64,000 nucleotides of DNA from Micromonospora humi (GCF_900090105.1 NZ_FMDM01000001.1:434001-498000), one strand, 5' to 3'; positions 36,510 to 45,604 are shown, counted from the stretch's first letter. The notes: a model not told the origin generated them from the letters alone. Made by a program: numbers and translations.

Positions 36510-37010
36510 ATGTCCACCACCACCTCGCTGAATCTGATCCGCCGGGTCGCGCTGCTCGCCGGCGTGGCCCTCGCCGGGGTCCTCGTCCTGGCCGCCCCGG
36601 CGTCCGCCCGGCCGGGCGGACCGCCCGGCCGGGACCACGCGTTCACCCTGCCGGCGGCGCCGGCCGCCGCGCGGCAGGTGCGCGTCCAGGCGGTGGCGCC
36701 CACCGTGTCACCGGCCGCCCGGCAGGTGCGGCACGTGGCCGCCGGAAAACCGGCCACCTGCGCCAGCGGCAACCTCTGCACGTTCGTCTGGGACCCCACC
36801 ACGTCCAGTTGGAAGATCTTCGACCTCTTCACCTGCGCCCGCTACTCGCTGGCCAACTGGCACGGCGCCGGCTTCTACGTCAACTCCCAGACCGGCGGCC
36901 CCACCGTCACCTTCTACGGCCAGACCGGCAACGTGGTGAACTCGTTCACCGGCACCGGCACCGGCTCCCAGAACTGGGACCCGGTCTGGTCCATCCGCAA
37001 CTGCACCTGA
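36510..37010 (+). CDS. Secreted peptidase-inhibitor I36-like protein
   Basis: A 166-residue exported protein: signal peptide (LIRRVALLAGVALAGVLVL, cut near ASA-R), a Pro/Ala/Arg-rich spacer (about 35-80), then a small Cys-containing domain of about 85 residues (CASGNLCTFVWD, FTCARYSLANWHGAGFYVNSQ, WDPVWSIRNC). Four Cys in the domain could form two disulfides. The layout resembles the peptidase inhibitor family I36 (SMI)/crystallin-like proteins of streptomycetes; function is inferred. GGAAAGG precedes the ATG. Confidence 0.75.
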   Translation: MSTTTSLNLIRRVALLAGVALAGVLVLAAPASARPGGPPGRDHAFTLPAAPAAARQVRVQAVAPTVSPAARQVRHVAAGKPATCASGNLCTFVWDPTTSSWKIFDLFTCARYSLANWHGAGFYVNSQTGGPTVTFYGQTGNVVNSFTGTGTGSQNWDPVWSIRNCT

Positions 37011-37073
37011 CCGTCGCACGGCACCGCGCCGGGTCGCCCCCGTCGGGCCGATCCGGCGCGCGGTCGGCGCCGG

Positions 37074-38834
37074 TCACCGACGGTCGCGCCGGTCCCGGCC
37101 CTCGAAGCGACGCTCGCCGCCCGGGTCGCCCTCGCCGTCCCGGTCGCGGCGTACGGTCGCCTTGCGGCCCTTGATGGTGCTGCCGCGCAGGCCGGCGATC
37201 ACCTCGTCGGCCAGCGCCTGCGGCACCTCGACCAGCGAGAAGCGGTCCGCGATCTCGATCGAGCCGATGTCGCGCCCGCTGGCCCGGGTCTCGCCGGTGA
37301 TCGCCCCCACCAGGTCCTGCGGCCGCACCCCGGCCCGCCGGCCCAGGCCGATGAAGACCTGCGTGGTGCCGGCGCCCCGCGCGCGTACGCCGCCGCGCCG
37401 GTCCCGACCCTCGGCCCCGGGCCGCGCGTCCCGGTTGGCGCGGACGGCGACCTGCGGGATCTCCTCCTCGTCGGCGGTGCCCGGCAGCGTGGCCTCGTGC
37501 GCCAGGCGGACGGCGGCGAGCGCCACCTCCATCAGGTCGAACTCGTCGGTGAGCGACTCGACGACCGCCCGGAACGGCTCCAGGTCGTCCTCGAGCAGGG
37601 CCTCCCGCACCGCGGCCTGGGTCAGCTCGAACCGCCGGGTACGCAGGTCGGCGACGGTCGGGATCTTGTCGATGGTGATCCGCTGGCCGGTGACCCGCTC
37701 GATCGTCTTGAGCATCCGGTGCTCGCGCGGCTCGGCGAGGGTGATCGCCACCCCCTCCCGCCCGGCCCGGCCCACCCGCCCGATCCGGTGCACGTACGCC
37801 TCCGGCGCCGACGGGACGTCGTAGTTGACCACGTGGGTGAGCTGCTCGACGTCCAGCCCCCGGGCCGCCACGTCGGTGGCGACCAGCAGGTCGGCGGTGC
37901 CGCCGCGCAGCCGGCCCATCACCCGGTCCCGCTGCTCCTGACTCATCCCGCCGTGCAGCGCCTCGGCCCGGTAACCCCGGCCGTTCATCGTCTCGGTGAG
38001 CCGGTCCACCTCCTCCCGGCTGCGGCAGAACACGATCGCCGCGGTGGGCGACTCCACGTCCAGCACCCGGCCCAGCGCGGCCGGCTTGTGCGCCCGGGCC
38101 ACCAGGTAGGCGCTCTGCCGCACCTTCGGCGCCGCACCGGCCACCGGGCGCTCCCGCTCGATCCGGATGCGGACCGGGTCGCTCAGGTGCTGCCGGGCCA
38201 GGCCGTCGATCCGGGCCGGCATGGTGGCCGAGAAGAGCACCGTCTGTCGGCCCTCGGGGGCGTGCTCCAGGATCGCCTCGATGTCCTCGGCGAAGCCCAT
38301 GTCGAGCATCTCGTCCGCCTCGTCCAGCACGACGGTGGCCAGCGAGCCCAGCCGCAGCGTGCCCCGGGCGATGTGGTCGAGCGCGCGCCCGGGCGTCGCC
38401 ACCACCACGTCCACCCCGTGGTCGAGGGCGCGCAGCTGCCGACCGATCGGCTGGCCGCCGTAGATCGGCAGCACCCGGGCGCCGAGGTCCTTGCCGTAGC
38501 GGTGGAACGCCTCGGAGACCTGCACGGCCAGCTCCCGGGTCGGCACCAGCACCAGCGACACCGGGTCGCCGTCCGGACGCGCCACGGGCATCCGCTGCAG
38601 CAGCGGCAGGGCGAAGGCGGCGGTCTTGCCGGTGCCGGTCGCCGCCTGCCCCAGCAGGTCCCGCCCGGCCAGCAGCGGCGGGATGGCCTCGCTCTGGATC
38701 GGGGTCGGCTCCTCGTAGCCGAGGGCGGACAGCGCCCCCAGCAGCTCGGCGCGCAGCCCGAGATCCGCGAAGGCGGTGGCCTCCTCGGCGTCGGCGGGGG
38801 TGGTGGGGTCGGTCGGGGTCGGTGCGGCGCTCAT
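37074..38834 (-). CDS. deaD: DEAD-box ATP-dependent RNA helicase (DeaD/CsdA type)
   Basis: A 586-residue helicase: Q motif (YEEPTPIQSEAIP), Walker A (ATGTGKTAAF), PTRELAVQV, DEAD box (VVLDEADEML), SATMP, the second RecA domain (TDVAARGLDVEQLTHVVNYD, HRIGRVGRAGREG) and a C-terminal DbpA-type RNA-binding domain (TTQVFIGLGRRAGVRPQDLVGAITGE). It has an Arg/Gly/Asp-rich tail. Likely roles are ribosome assembly and mRNA decay, especially in the cold. It is downstream of, and convergent with, the I36-like gene. Confidence 0.95.
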   Translation of the reverse strand: MSAAPTPTDPTTPADAEEATAFADLGLRAELLGALSALGYEEPTPIQSEAIPPLLAGRDLLGQAATGTGKTAAFALPLLQRMPVARPDGDPVSLVLVPTRELAVQVSEAFHRYGKDLGARVLPIYGGQPIGRQLRALDHGVDVVVATPGRALDHIARGTLRLGSLATVVLDEADEMLDMGFAEDIEAILEHAPEGRQTVLFSATMPARIDGLARQHLSDPVRIRIERERPVAGAAPKVRQSAYLVARAHKPAALGRVLDVESPTAAIVFCRSREEVDRLTETMNGRGYRAEALHGGMSQEQRDRVMGRLRGGTADLLVATDVAARGLDVEQLTHVVNYDVPSAPEAYVHRIGRVGRAGREGVAITLAEPREHRMLKTIERVTGQRITIDKIPTVADLRTRRFELTQAAVREALLEDDLEPFRAVVESLTDEFDLMEVALAAVRLAHEATLPGTADEEEIPQVAVRANRDARPGAEGRDRRGGVRARGAGTTQVFIGLGRRAGVRPQDLVGAITGETRASGRDIGSIEIADRFSLVEVPQALADEVIAGLRGSTIKGRKATVRRDRDGEGDPGGERRFEGRDRRDRR

Positions 38835-38906
38835 GTGGCAAGCCTTTCATCACGACCGGAGCCGGGTCGCGGCGACCGGCGCAAACGTTCGCCACGCCAC
38901 CCCGGG

Positions 38907-39734
38907 TCACCGGGAGAGGACGGCCAGCAGCGTGGTGATCCCGACCGCGACGTCCAGCACGGCGCACCACTGCGCGTACCCCCGGGGCACCACCCGGCCG
39001 GTGCGGTGGAACCAGAGATCCCAGCCGGCGTGCCCGAGCCATCCCAGGCCGACCAGCACGCCGGCCGCCTCGACCGGTCCGGCCGCCGCCGCCGCGGCGA
39101 GACCGCCCCAGCCGGCCAGCCCGACGAGTTGGACCACGAGCCGCCGCCGGTCGGTCCACTGCCGCCGCCAGGTGCCGAGGAACAGGTAGCCGGCCGGCAG
39201 CACCAGCAACGTCCAGGGCGGGACCACGGTCGGGGCGAACCACATGTCGGCTGTCATGAGCAGCGCCAGGGCGGACGGCCAGCGGCGTGCCACGGCCGCC
39301 GCCACCGGGTGCCGGCGCGGCGTGTCGCCGGGCGCGTGCTGGTGCCGCAGCGCCACCAGCACCATCGCCGGCACCATCAGCAGATGGCCGCCGAGCATCA
39401 GCGCGTGGTCCCCGACCAGTCCGGCCCACCAGGGCGGGAGGAGCAGGAGGAAGGGCACGTACATGGCCGCCGTCATCTCCGCGGTCGCGGTCCACCCGTC
39501 GCCGCGGTGCCACATCCAGGCGACCATGCCCAGGGACATGTTCGTCGCCATCACCAGCGCGGCGACGTCCGCCCGGGCGAGCACGCCCGCACCGCCGACC
39601 ACCTCGCCGGCCGCCCGCCACACCGGGCCGAGCAGCACCATGCCGGCCACCATCGCCACGACCATCCCGGCCAGGTGCCGGGTCCGCGTCCAGCCGGCCC
39701 GCGACCGGGGTACGTCCATCGTCATCTCCGTCAT
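38907..39734 (-). CDS. Polytopic membrane protein, unknown function
   Basis: A 275-residue protein with about 8 predicted spans, notably rich in Trp and Met: ADVAALVMATNMSLGMVAWMWHRGDGW, AEMTAAMYVPFLLLLPPWWAGLV, and a His-containing segment GGHLLMVPAMVLVALRHQH. The N-terminal half resembles actinobacterial proteins sometimes labelled 'flagellar FliP-like', a label with no support here. Several Met/His clusters raise the possibility of metal (Cu) contact. In-frame ATG codons lie 9 and 15 bases inside; the first is taken. Confidence 0.75.
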   Translation of the reverse strand: MTEMTMDVPRSRAGWTRTRHLAGMVVAMVAGMVLLGPVWRAAGEVVGGAGVLARADVAALVMATNMSLGMVAWMWHRGDGWTATAEMTAAMYVPFLLLLPPWWAGLVGDHALMLGGHLLMVPAMVLVALRHQHAPGDTPRRHPVAAAVARRWPSALALLMTADMWFAPTVVPPWTLLVLPAGYLFLGTWRRQWTDRRRLVVQLVGLAGWGGLAAAAAAGPVEAAGVLVGLGWLGHAGWDLWFHRTGRVVPRGYAQWCAVLDVAVGITTLLAVLSR

Positions 39735-39831
39735 GCCCCGACCCTGCCGCGGCGGGACGGCCGGAACCAGGCGCGTCCGTCATCGGAGAACCGTGCGGAA
39801 CGCACGGGTCGGCCGTGACATTCGGCAGGCC

Positions 39832-39837
39832 TAGGAT
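39832..39837 (+). promoter_or_regulatory. -10 box, leaderless start at 39846
   Basis: TAGGAT lies 8 nt before the ATG of the histidine kinase gene; no ribosome-binding site. Confidence 0.45.
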
Positions 39838-39845
39838 CGGCGACC

Positions 39846-40988
39846 ATGACGGTCGATCCGGTGGACCAGCGGATGCGCCGGGCCCGGCGGGTCACCCTGC
39901 TGTCGCTGGCCACGAACGTGTGGACCACGGTGCTGCTGCCCGCGGTCGGCCTGGCCCGGGAGCCGGATCCGGTGCGGGTGGTGCTCGGCGCGGTCGCGCT
40001 GGCCGGCTTCACGGTGGCCCAGGTGGCGGTGCTGCACGCGGCGGTCACGCCGTGGCTGGCCACCGCGGCTCGGCGCCGCCGGCACCTCGCGCTGGCGGTG
40101 GCCGCGCTGCTCAGCCTGCCGCTGCTCGGCCCGGTGGCGGCCGGCGCCTGGCCCACCTGGGCCTGGCTGGGCGCGTCGCTGGTCGGCATGACGCCGTTGC
40201 TGTTCCGACCGGCAGCGGCGGCGGCCACCGGGGCCGGGGTGCTCGGCGCCGCCGTCGTGGTCACCGTGGCGTCCGGCGGACCGCCGGCCACGGCGCTGCT
40301 GGTCACCGGTGGGGTGGGCGCCGGGGTGGCGCTGCTCACCTGGGTCCAGGTGTGGTTCTGGGACCTGCTGGTCGACGCGCGGCAGGGGCAGGCGGCCCGG
40401 GCTCGACTCGTCGTGGCCGAGGAGCGGCTGCGGTTCGCCCGCGACGTGCACGACCTCCTCGGACACGATCTCACCGTGATCGCGCTGAAGGCCGAGCTGG
40501 CCGAGCGGCTGGCGCCGGTGGACGGTGCCCGGGCGGGTCGGGAGGCGGCCGAGGCGCGGCGGCTCGCCGCGTCCGCGCTGACCCGGGTACGCGCGGCGGT
40601 GCACGGCTACCGCGCCGTCGACCTGGCCGAGCAGGCGGCGGCGGTGGGGGAGGTGCTGCGCTCCAGCGGGGTGCGCTGCACGGTCGAGCCGCCGACGGGT
40701 GAGCTGCCCGCCCACGTCGCCGCCGACCTGGCCGCCGTGCTGCGCGAGGCCGGCACGAACGTGCTGCGGCACAGCCGGGCCGGCTGGTGCCGGATCGAGT
40801 TCACCCGCGACGACGGCGCGGTGACGGTGACCGTACGCAACGACGGCGTCCGCGGCGTCGGGCCGGACGGGTTCAGCGGTGGCCTGCGCGGCCTCGCCGA
40901 CCGGCTCGCCCCGTCCGGCGGCCGGGTCCGGGCATCCGCCGAGGAGGGCGTGTTCAGCCTGGTGGCGACCGTGCCGGTGACCCCGTGA
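39846..40988 (+). CDS. NarL-type sensor histidine kinase (DesK-like)
   Basis: A 380-residue kinase: about six N-terminal membrane spans (residues 14-175) with almost no extracellular domain, a HisKA_3 dimerisation motif (RFARDVHDLLGHDLTVIALKAEL, phospho-His in DVHDL) and an HATPase domain (LREAGTNVLRHS, GGLRGLADRLA). The arrangement matches DesK-type kinases that sense membrane state. It is translationally coupled (GTGA) to the response regulator that follows. Confidence 0.92.
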   Translation: MTVDPVDQRMRRARRVTLLSLATNVWTTVLLPAVGLAREPDPVRVVLGAVALAGFTVAQVAVLHAAVTPWLATAARRRRHLALAVAALLSLPLLGPVAAGAWPTWAWLGASLVGMTPLLFRPAAAAATGAGVLGAAVVVTVASGGPPATALLVTGGVGAGVALLTWVQVWFWDLLVDARQGQAARARLVVAEERLRFARDVHDLLGHDLTVIALKAELAERLAPVDGARAGREAAEARRLAASALTRVRAAVHGYRAVDLAEQAAAVGEVLRSSGVRCTVEPPTGELPAHVAADLAAVLREAGTNVLRHSRAGWCRIEFTRDDGAVTVTVRNDGVRGVGPDGFSGGLRGLADRLAPSGGRVRASAEEGVFSLVATVPVTP

Positions 40989-41590
40989 TCCGGGTGCTGC
41001 TCGCCGACGACGAGGAGCTGATCAGGCTCGCGCTGGCCGCGCTGCTCGACCTCGAGCCGGACATCGAGGTGGTGGCGCACGCCGCGGACGGGCGCGCCGC
41101 CCTGGCCGCGGCGGCGGCCCACCGCCCGGACGTCGCCGTGCTGGACCTGGAGATGCCGCCGCCCGGCGGGGTCGAGGTCGCCGCCGAACTGCGCCGGCTG
41201 CTGCCCGGCTGCGCGCCGGTGATCCTCACCGGGCACGCCCGTCCGGCCCTGCTCCGGCCGGCGCTGACCGCCGGGGCGCGCGGGTTCCTCGCCAAGGGCG
41301 CCCCCGGCGGGGCGCTGGCCGACGCGATCCGGCGGGTGCACTCCGGCGCGCGTTACGTCGACCCCACGCTCGCCGCCGACGCGCTGACCCTGCCCGAGTG
41401 CCCGTTGACGCCGCGCGAGCTGGAGACGCTCCGGTTGGCCGAACTGGGCACGCCGGTCGCGGTGATCGCCCGGCGGACCCACCTGGCCGCCGGGACGGTC
41501 CGCAACCACCTGAGCGCCGCGGTGCAGAAGCTCGGGGTCGCCGACCGCGCCGGGGCCGTGCGGCGCGCCCGCGAGGCCGGCTGGCTGTGA
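40985..41590 (+). CDS. NarL/LuxR-family response regulator (DesR-like)
   Basis: A 201-residue regulator: receiver domain (VLLADDEELIRLALAALLDLEPDIEVV, phospho-Asp in VAVLDLEMPPPGG, VILTGHA, FLAKGAPGG) and LuxR-type HTH (LTPRELETLRLAELGTPVAVIARRTHLAAGTVRNHLSAAVQKLG). The GTG overlaps the kinase stop. Target genes are not evident nearby. Confidence 0.93.
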   Translation: MIRVLLADDEELIRLALAALLDLEPDIEVVAHAADGRAALAAAAAHRPDVAVLDLEMPPPGGVEVAAELRRLLPGCAPVILTGHARPALLRPALTAGARGFLAKGAPGGALADAIRRVHSGARYVDPTLAADALTLPECPLTPRELETLRLAELGTPVAVIARRTHLAAGTVRNHLSAAVQKLGVADRAGAVRRAREAGWL

Positions 41591-41640
41591 CCGTGCCGGC
41601 CGGCACCGGGCACGGGGCGTCGCGGCCCGCCGCCGGGGAC

Positions 41641-41646
41641 TAGCCT
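41641..41646 (+). promoter_or_regulatory. -10 box, leaderless start at 41653
   Basis: TAGCCT lies 6 nt before the GTG of the 2H phosphoesterase gene; no ribosome-binding site. Confidence 0.45.
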
Positions 41647-41652
41647 GATTCC

Positions 41653-42186
41653 GTGCGGACGGTGGAACTGATCTGCTCGCCGGAGCTGGACGCGGGCGTA
41701 CGGGCGGCCTGGAGCCGGCTCGCCGCCGCCGGGTTGCCCAGTCTGGCCGGCAACACGCACCCGACGAACCGGCCGCACCTGACGCTCGCCTCGGTCGAGG
41801 ATTTCCCACCCGGCGCCGAGCAACGTCTCACCGACCTCTGCGACGCCGCGCTGCCGCTGCCGGTGCGACTGGGTCGGTTGGAGGTTCTCGACGGCAGCGC
41901 CCCGCTGGTCTGGCTGGTCCGCCCGACGCCGCAGCTGGTCGCGTTGCACGGGGCGGTGTGGGACGTGCTCGCCGAGGCCGCCGGCCCGCACCCGTGGCAC
42001 CTGCCCGGCCGGTGGGTCCCGCACCTCAGTCTGGCGTTGCGCTTCCGGGGCGCGGACCGGCGGCGGGCCCGCGCGGTCGCCGGGGCGGAGCGGCCGGCCG
42101 GGGAGTTCGTGGCGGCCCGCAGTTACCACGGCGAGACCCGCACGGTGAGCGAGTTGACCACTGTCGGCCCGCGCGCCGGCGGGTGA
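41653..42186 (+). CDS. 2'-5' RNA ligase/2H phosphoesterase family protein
   Basis: A 177-residue protein with the two H-x-T/S-x tetrapeptides that define 2H phosphoesterases, PHLTLA and PHLSLAL, about 85 residues apart. The family opens or closes 2',3'-cyclic phosphates or 2'-5' RNA linkages. The substrate is unknown. GTG start, leaderless promoter, monocistronic; a terminator shared with the GH43 gene follows. Confidence 0.9.
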   Translation: MRTVELICSPELDAGVRAAWSRLAAAGLPSLAGNTHPTNRPHLTLASVEDFPPGAEQRLTDLCDAALPLPVRLGRLEVLDGSAPLVWLVRPTPQLVALHGAVWDVLAEAAGPHPWHLPGRWVPHLSLALRFRGADRRRARAVAGAERPAGEFVAARSYHGETRTVSELTTVGPRAGG

Positions 42187-42217
42187 CCGGGGCCGCCCCG
42201 AGCGGGGACGGCCCCGG
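42187..42217. terminator. Terminator between 2H phosphoesterase and GH43 genes
   Basis: A 13-bp stem with one bulged A (42187-42199 with 42204-42217) and a GAGC loop lie between convergent stops. Confidence 0.65.
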
Positions 42218-42223
42218 CACCGC

Positions 42224-44419
42224 TCAGCGGTGGAAGCGCAGGTAGTCGAACTGCGCCGTCACCGCCGGGGTGGCGCCGCCGTGCGCGACCAGTCCGATCC
42301 GCGGCGTGGTGTCCGCCGGGAACGTCCAGACCGCGCCCCACGTCCAGTGCCGGCCGTCGGGGCTGGAGCCGGCGCGGAACTCGTGCTCGCCGTTCACCGG
42401 GTCCACCCGGTGGGCCAGCCGCAGCCAGGTGGTGGTGCCCGGGGTGCCGACGATGCTGCCGCCGTACACCGGCTGGCCGGCGAAGGGCAACTCGTAGCCG
42501 AACTCGACCTGCCGGGTGTTCCAGATCGCCACCGTGCTCAACCGGGCGAACCGGTCGTCGTCGACGTACGCGACCAGGCCGGCCTGCTGGTAGTTGCGGA
42601 CCGTCTCCTCGCCCAGGTCCAGCGTCACCTTGGTCTCGGCGACGTAGTTCCCGGTGGGCGCGTCGCGCAGCAGCACCCCGGCGGTGTTGCCGGTGCCGGT
42701 CAGGTCGGCGTCCTGCACCGGCCAGCGCAGCGCGCCGCCGGACACCGTGGCGGCCGGGTCCTGGCGGACCCACCGCCAGGCCGGGTCGAGCCCGTCGGCG
42801 AACTCGTCGGACCAGTCGCGCAGCACCGGGCCGACCCGGGGCGGGGCGACCGCGTGGCGGGCCGGTCGGTAGAGCCGGGCGGCGCTGACGTTGTCGAACT
42901 CCGCCGGGCCGCCCTCGGCGCGGACGGCGAGCGTGCCGTTCGCGGGGCGGGGGAGCCGCAGGGTCACCCGGGCGACCGGGTCACCGAGGCGGGACGGGCC
43001 GATCGTGGCGACGAGCTGCCGGCCGCGTACCTCGACGGCGAGGTTGTGCCGGTTGCGCAGGTCGGTGCCGGCGGGTAGCGGGGTGCTCGCGGTCCCGGCG
43101 GTCAGCCGGCCCCGGCCGACCCGCACGTCCACCGCGCCGAGTCGCAGCCCGGCCGTGTCCGCGCCGGTCAGCCGCAGGTCGGTCTCCACCCGCAGGTCGC
43201 CGCCGATTCCGGTACGCGAGGCCAGCGTGCCGGTGCCGGTCAGCGTTCCGCCGGCCGCCCGCCACGAGCCCGCCTCGGTCCGCCAGCCGCGCAGGTCGGA
43301 GGTGTCGAAGCGGGCGTCGACGCGACCGGTGGTGACGGGTGCCGGGCGGGCGCCCTCGGAGGGGCCGGCGCCGGCGTTGACGGTGGGCCACCCGTCGATC
43401 CAGTCGAGGCGGTCCAGCAGCATCGGCCGCTCGTTGACGCCGAACGGCTCGTCCAGGTAGGGGTCGGCGCGGTCGATCGCGTGGTAGGCGATCCAGTCCT
43501 GCCCGGACAGGTCGGTGAGCACCGCGTTGTGGCCGGGCCCGATCCAGCGGTTGCCGTTCTGGGTCAGCACCGGCGTGCCGCCGGCCCGGGAGACGTCGAG
43601 GCGTCGGCCGTCGCGGTCGACGAACGGCCCCCGCGGGTCGCGGGACCGGCCGACCTGGACGGAGTAGCCGGTGGCCGGGCCGGCGCAGCAGTTCGCGGCG
43701 GAGGCGAACAGGTAGTACCAACCGTCGCGGCGCAGCGCGTACGCGCCCTCGAACTTGTTGTCCACCGCGACCGGGGTCGGGTCGCCGACCGCCCGCAGCC
43801 CGTCGGGGGACAGCTCGGTGACCGAGATCCCGCCGTAGTAGCTGCCGTAGTACAGCCAGGACCGGCCGTCGGCGCCGGTGAGCTGGCTCGGGTCGATGGT
43901 CCACAGGTAGCCGCCACCGGCGCCGGGGCGCGGGGCGACCACCGGGGTGTCGGCGAACGTCCACGGGCCGGCCGGGCTCGGCGCGGTGGCCACGCCGACC
44001 GCGGTGTCGAACGTGTCGTCGGAGACGGTGGTGTCGGTGACGGTCATGTACATGACCCAGCGGCCGGCGACCCGGCGCACGTCGGGGGCCCAGAACGCCG
44101 AGCCGGGCGCGGCGTAGGCCGGGCGCTGGTCGGCGGTGAACGCGTCGCCCACGAAGGTCCAGTCGACCAGGTCGGTGGAGCGGGCGATGGGCACGCGGTG
44201 CGCCGTCCCCTCACCCTCACGCAGCGGGTCGGAGGTGCCGAAGGCGTACCAGATCCCGTCGTCGCCGCGGACCACGACCGGGTCGGCGAAGGTGTCGGCG
44301 AACCCGGCGGAGACCGGGTTGCGGTAGCGGTCGGGCCCGGCGGCGGGCGCGGGCGCCGCGCCGGCGAGCAGAAGCGTGAGTACGGCGGCGAGCACGCCGC
44401 CGCGGTGGAGGTGTCGCAT
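42224..44419 (-). CDS. Secreted glycoside hydrolase family 43 protein with C-terminal concanavalin-like domain
   Basis: A 731-residue exported enzyme. It has a signal peptide (RHLHRGGVLAAVLTLLLAGAAPAPA), then a five-bladed GH43 catalytic domain with the base Asp in FADTFADPVVV, a pKa-modulating Asp in LWTIDPSQL and the acid Glu in NKFEGAYAL. Two beta-sandwich regions follow (about 355-470 and 500-731), the last resembling the DUF1349/GH43 C-terminal lectin-like fold (WSDEFADGLDPAWRWVRQDP). Likely substrates are arabinan or arabinoxylan. It is divergent to an ArsR-type regulator. Confidence 0.9.
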   Translation of the reverse strand: MRHLHRGGVLAAVLTLLLAGAAPAPAAGPDRYRNPVSAGFADTFADPVVVRGDDGIWYAFGTSDPLREGEGTAHRVPIARSTDLVDWTFVGDAFTADQRPAYAAPGSAFWAPDVRRVAGRWVMYMTVTDTTVSDDTFDTAVGVATAPSPAGPWTFADTPVVAPRPGAGGGYLWTIDPSQLTGADGRSWLYYGSYYGGISVTELSPDGLRAVGDPTPVAVDNKFEGAYALRRDGWYYLFASAANCCAGPATGYSVQVGRSRDPRGPFVDRDGRRLDVSRAGGTPVLTQNGNRWIGPGHNAVLTDLSGQDWIAYHAIDRADPYLDEPFGVNERPMLLDRLDWIDGWPTVNAGAGPSEGARPAPVTTGRVDARFDTSDLRGWRTEAGSWRAAGGTLTGTGTLASRTGIGGDLRVETDLRLTGADTAGLRLGAVDVRVGRGRLTAGTASTPLPAGTDLRNRHNLAVEVRGRQLVATIGPSRLGDPVARVTLRLPRPANGTLAVRAEGGPAEFDNVSAARLYRPARHAVAPPRVGPVLRDWSDEFADGLDPAWRWVRQDPAATVSGGALRWPVQDADLTGTGNTAGVLLRDAPTGNYVAETKVTLDLGEETVRNYQQAGLVAYVDDDRFARLSTVAIWNTRQVEFGYELPFAGQPVYGGSIVGTPGTTTWLRLAHRVDPVNGEHEFRAGSSPDGRHWTWGAVWTFPADTTPRIGLVAHGGATPAVTAQFDYLRFHR

Positions 44420-44466
44420 CGGGCCTGCCTCGGAGTAGACGGAGGTCACTGCGGTGCACCCGTTTC

Positions 44467-44499
44467 TACAACGTTGGATACAACGATGTAAAGAGTTGT
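44467..44499. promoter_or_regulatory. ACAAC repeat cluster (candidate operator)
   Basis: TACAACG at 44467-44473 and 44479-44485 are direct repeats 12 bp apart; an inverted GTTGT follows at 44495-44499. They contain the palindrome CAACGTTG and a TACA-N4-TGTA repeat. This AT-richer patch lies between the divergent GH43 and ArsR-type genes and looks like an operator. Confidence 0.45.
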
Positions 44500-44549
44500 C
44501 GTCGGACCGTTCGGCGCCGGCCGAAACGTGCCCGTGCCACCATGGGCCG

Positions 44550-45290
44550 ATGACCACCCGTGCCGACGGCCGAGGGCTGGCCGGGTTCGCCGCGCTGCTC
44601 GCCGACCCCACCCGGGCCGGCTTCTGCCTCACCCTGCTGGACGGGCGCGCCTGGACCGCCGGGGAACTCGCCCGCTCCGCCGGGGTGGCGGCCTCCACCG
44701 CGAGCGACCACCTGACCCGGCTGGTGCGCGGCGGCCTGCTGGTGGAGCAACGCCAGGGCCGGCACCGCTACGTCCGGCTCGCCGACCCGGCGGTCGCCCA
44801 GCTCGTCGAGGACCTCGCCGGCCGGGCGCCCACCCCGGCCACGCCGCCGCGCACGTTGCGCGCCGCCTCCGCCGGCGCCGCCCTGGCGTACGCCCGGACC
44901 TGCTACGACCACCTCGCCGGGCGGCTCGGCGTGCTGCTGTACGACGCCCTGCTCGCGCGCGGCGTGCTGGACCTGGCCGGCGGGCTGGCGCTGACCCCGG
45001 CCGGGACGTCCTGGCTGGCCGACCTCGGCGTGCCGGTCGAACCGCTGCGCGCCGCCCGGCGGCCGCTGGTGCGCGACTGTCTCGACTGGACCGAGCGGCG
45101 CCCGCACCTGGCCGGGGCGCTCGGTGCCGCGCTGTGCACACGCCTTCTCGACCTCGGCTGGACGGAACGGGGGACCGGCCGGTCGGTGCGGCTCACCCGG
45201 GCCGGCCGGCCCGCGCTCGCCGAGGCGCTCGCGCTCGACCCGTCCGCGCTCGCCCCGCCGCCCCGCGACGGCGGCCCCGCCCGCGCCTGA
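44550..45290 (+). CDS. ArsR-family winged-helix transcriptional regulator
   Basis: A 246-residue regulator. The N-terminal ArsR-like winged helix (LLADPTRAGFCLTLLDGRAWTAGELARSAGVAASTASDHLTRLVRGGLLVEQRQGRHRYVRL) is followed by a roughly 150-residue C-terminal domain (RAASAGAALAYARTCYDHLAGRLGVLL, DWTERRPHLAGALGAALC). This longer ArsR type is common in actinobacteria, often autoregulated or beside exporters. Here it faces the GH43 gene and the ACAAC cluster. No clear Shine-Dalgarno sequence; the ATG at 44550 fits the domain start. Confidence 0.87.
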   Translation: MTTRADGRGLAGFAALLADPTRAGFCLTLLDGRAWTAGELARSAGVAASTASDHLTRLVRGGLLVEQRQGRHRYVRLADPAVAQLVEDLAGRAPTPATPPRTLRAASAGAALAYARTCYDHLAGRLGVLLYDALLARGVLDLAGGLALTPAGTSWLADLGVPVEPLRAARRPLVRDCLDWTERRPHLAGALGAALCTRLLDLGWTERGTGRSVRLTRAGRPALAEALALDPSALAPPPRDGGPARA

Positions 45291-45300
45291 CCTGGCATTC

Positions 45301-45370
45301 GGCCGTGCCGCCGGCTCGACCGGTGGCCTCGGCCGTGCCGCCGGCTCGACCCGTGGCCTCGGCCGTGCCC
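45301..45370 (+). repeat. 30-bp tandem repeat, 2.3 copies
   Basis: Units 45301-45330 and 45331-45360 differ at one position; a third starts at 45361 for 10 bp. The unit begins GGCCGTGCCGCCGGCTCGAC. It lies just past the ArsR-type stop. Confidence 0.9.
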
Positions 45371-45604
45371 ACCACTCGGACTGCGCTCGGCCGTGCCGGC
45401 CGCCCGGGCCGGGGTCCGGTGTCCGATCCCCGCTCGATCGACTCCACCTCGGCGGCGTGGTGGGGTCGTGGCGCGGTCGATGCCGCCACCTCGCCGAGCC
45501 GGCGCCGCCTGACCGAGCCCAACCGGAACACGCTCGCCAGGAACGGGCCCGACCCGACCCGCCAGGGGGGCGATCCTTCGGTTCCGGCCGAACGATCGGC
45601 CGCC

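Noticed and set aside
37497..39818. A 773-codon plus-strand frame opposite deaD and the membrane protein
   Set aside because: Low-complexity Arg/His/Gly/Val content and no domain; the opposite strand encodes all DEAD-box motifs.
45301..45370. 30-bp repeats considered as a CRISPR
   Set aside because: Units are tandem with no spacers and only 2.3 copies.
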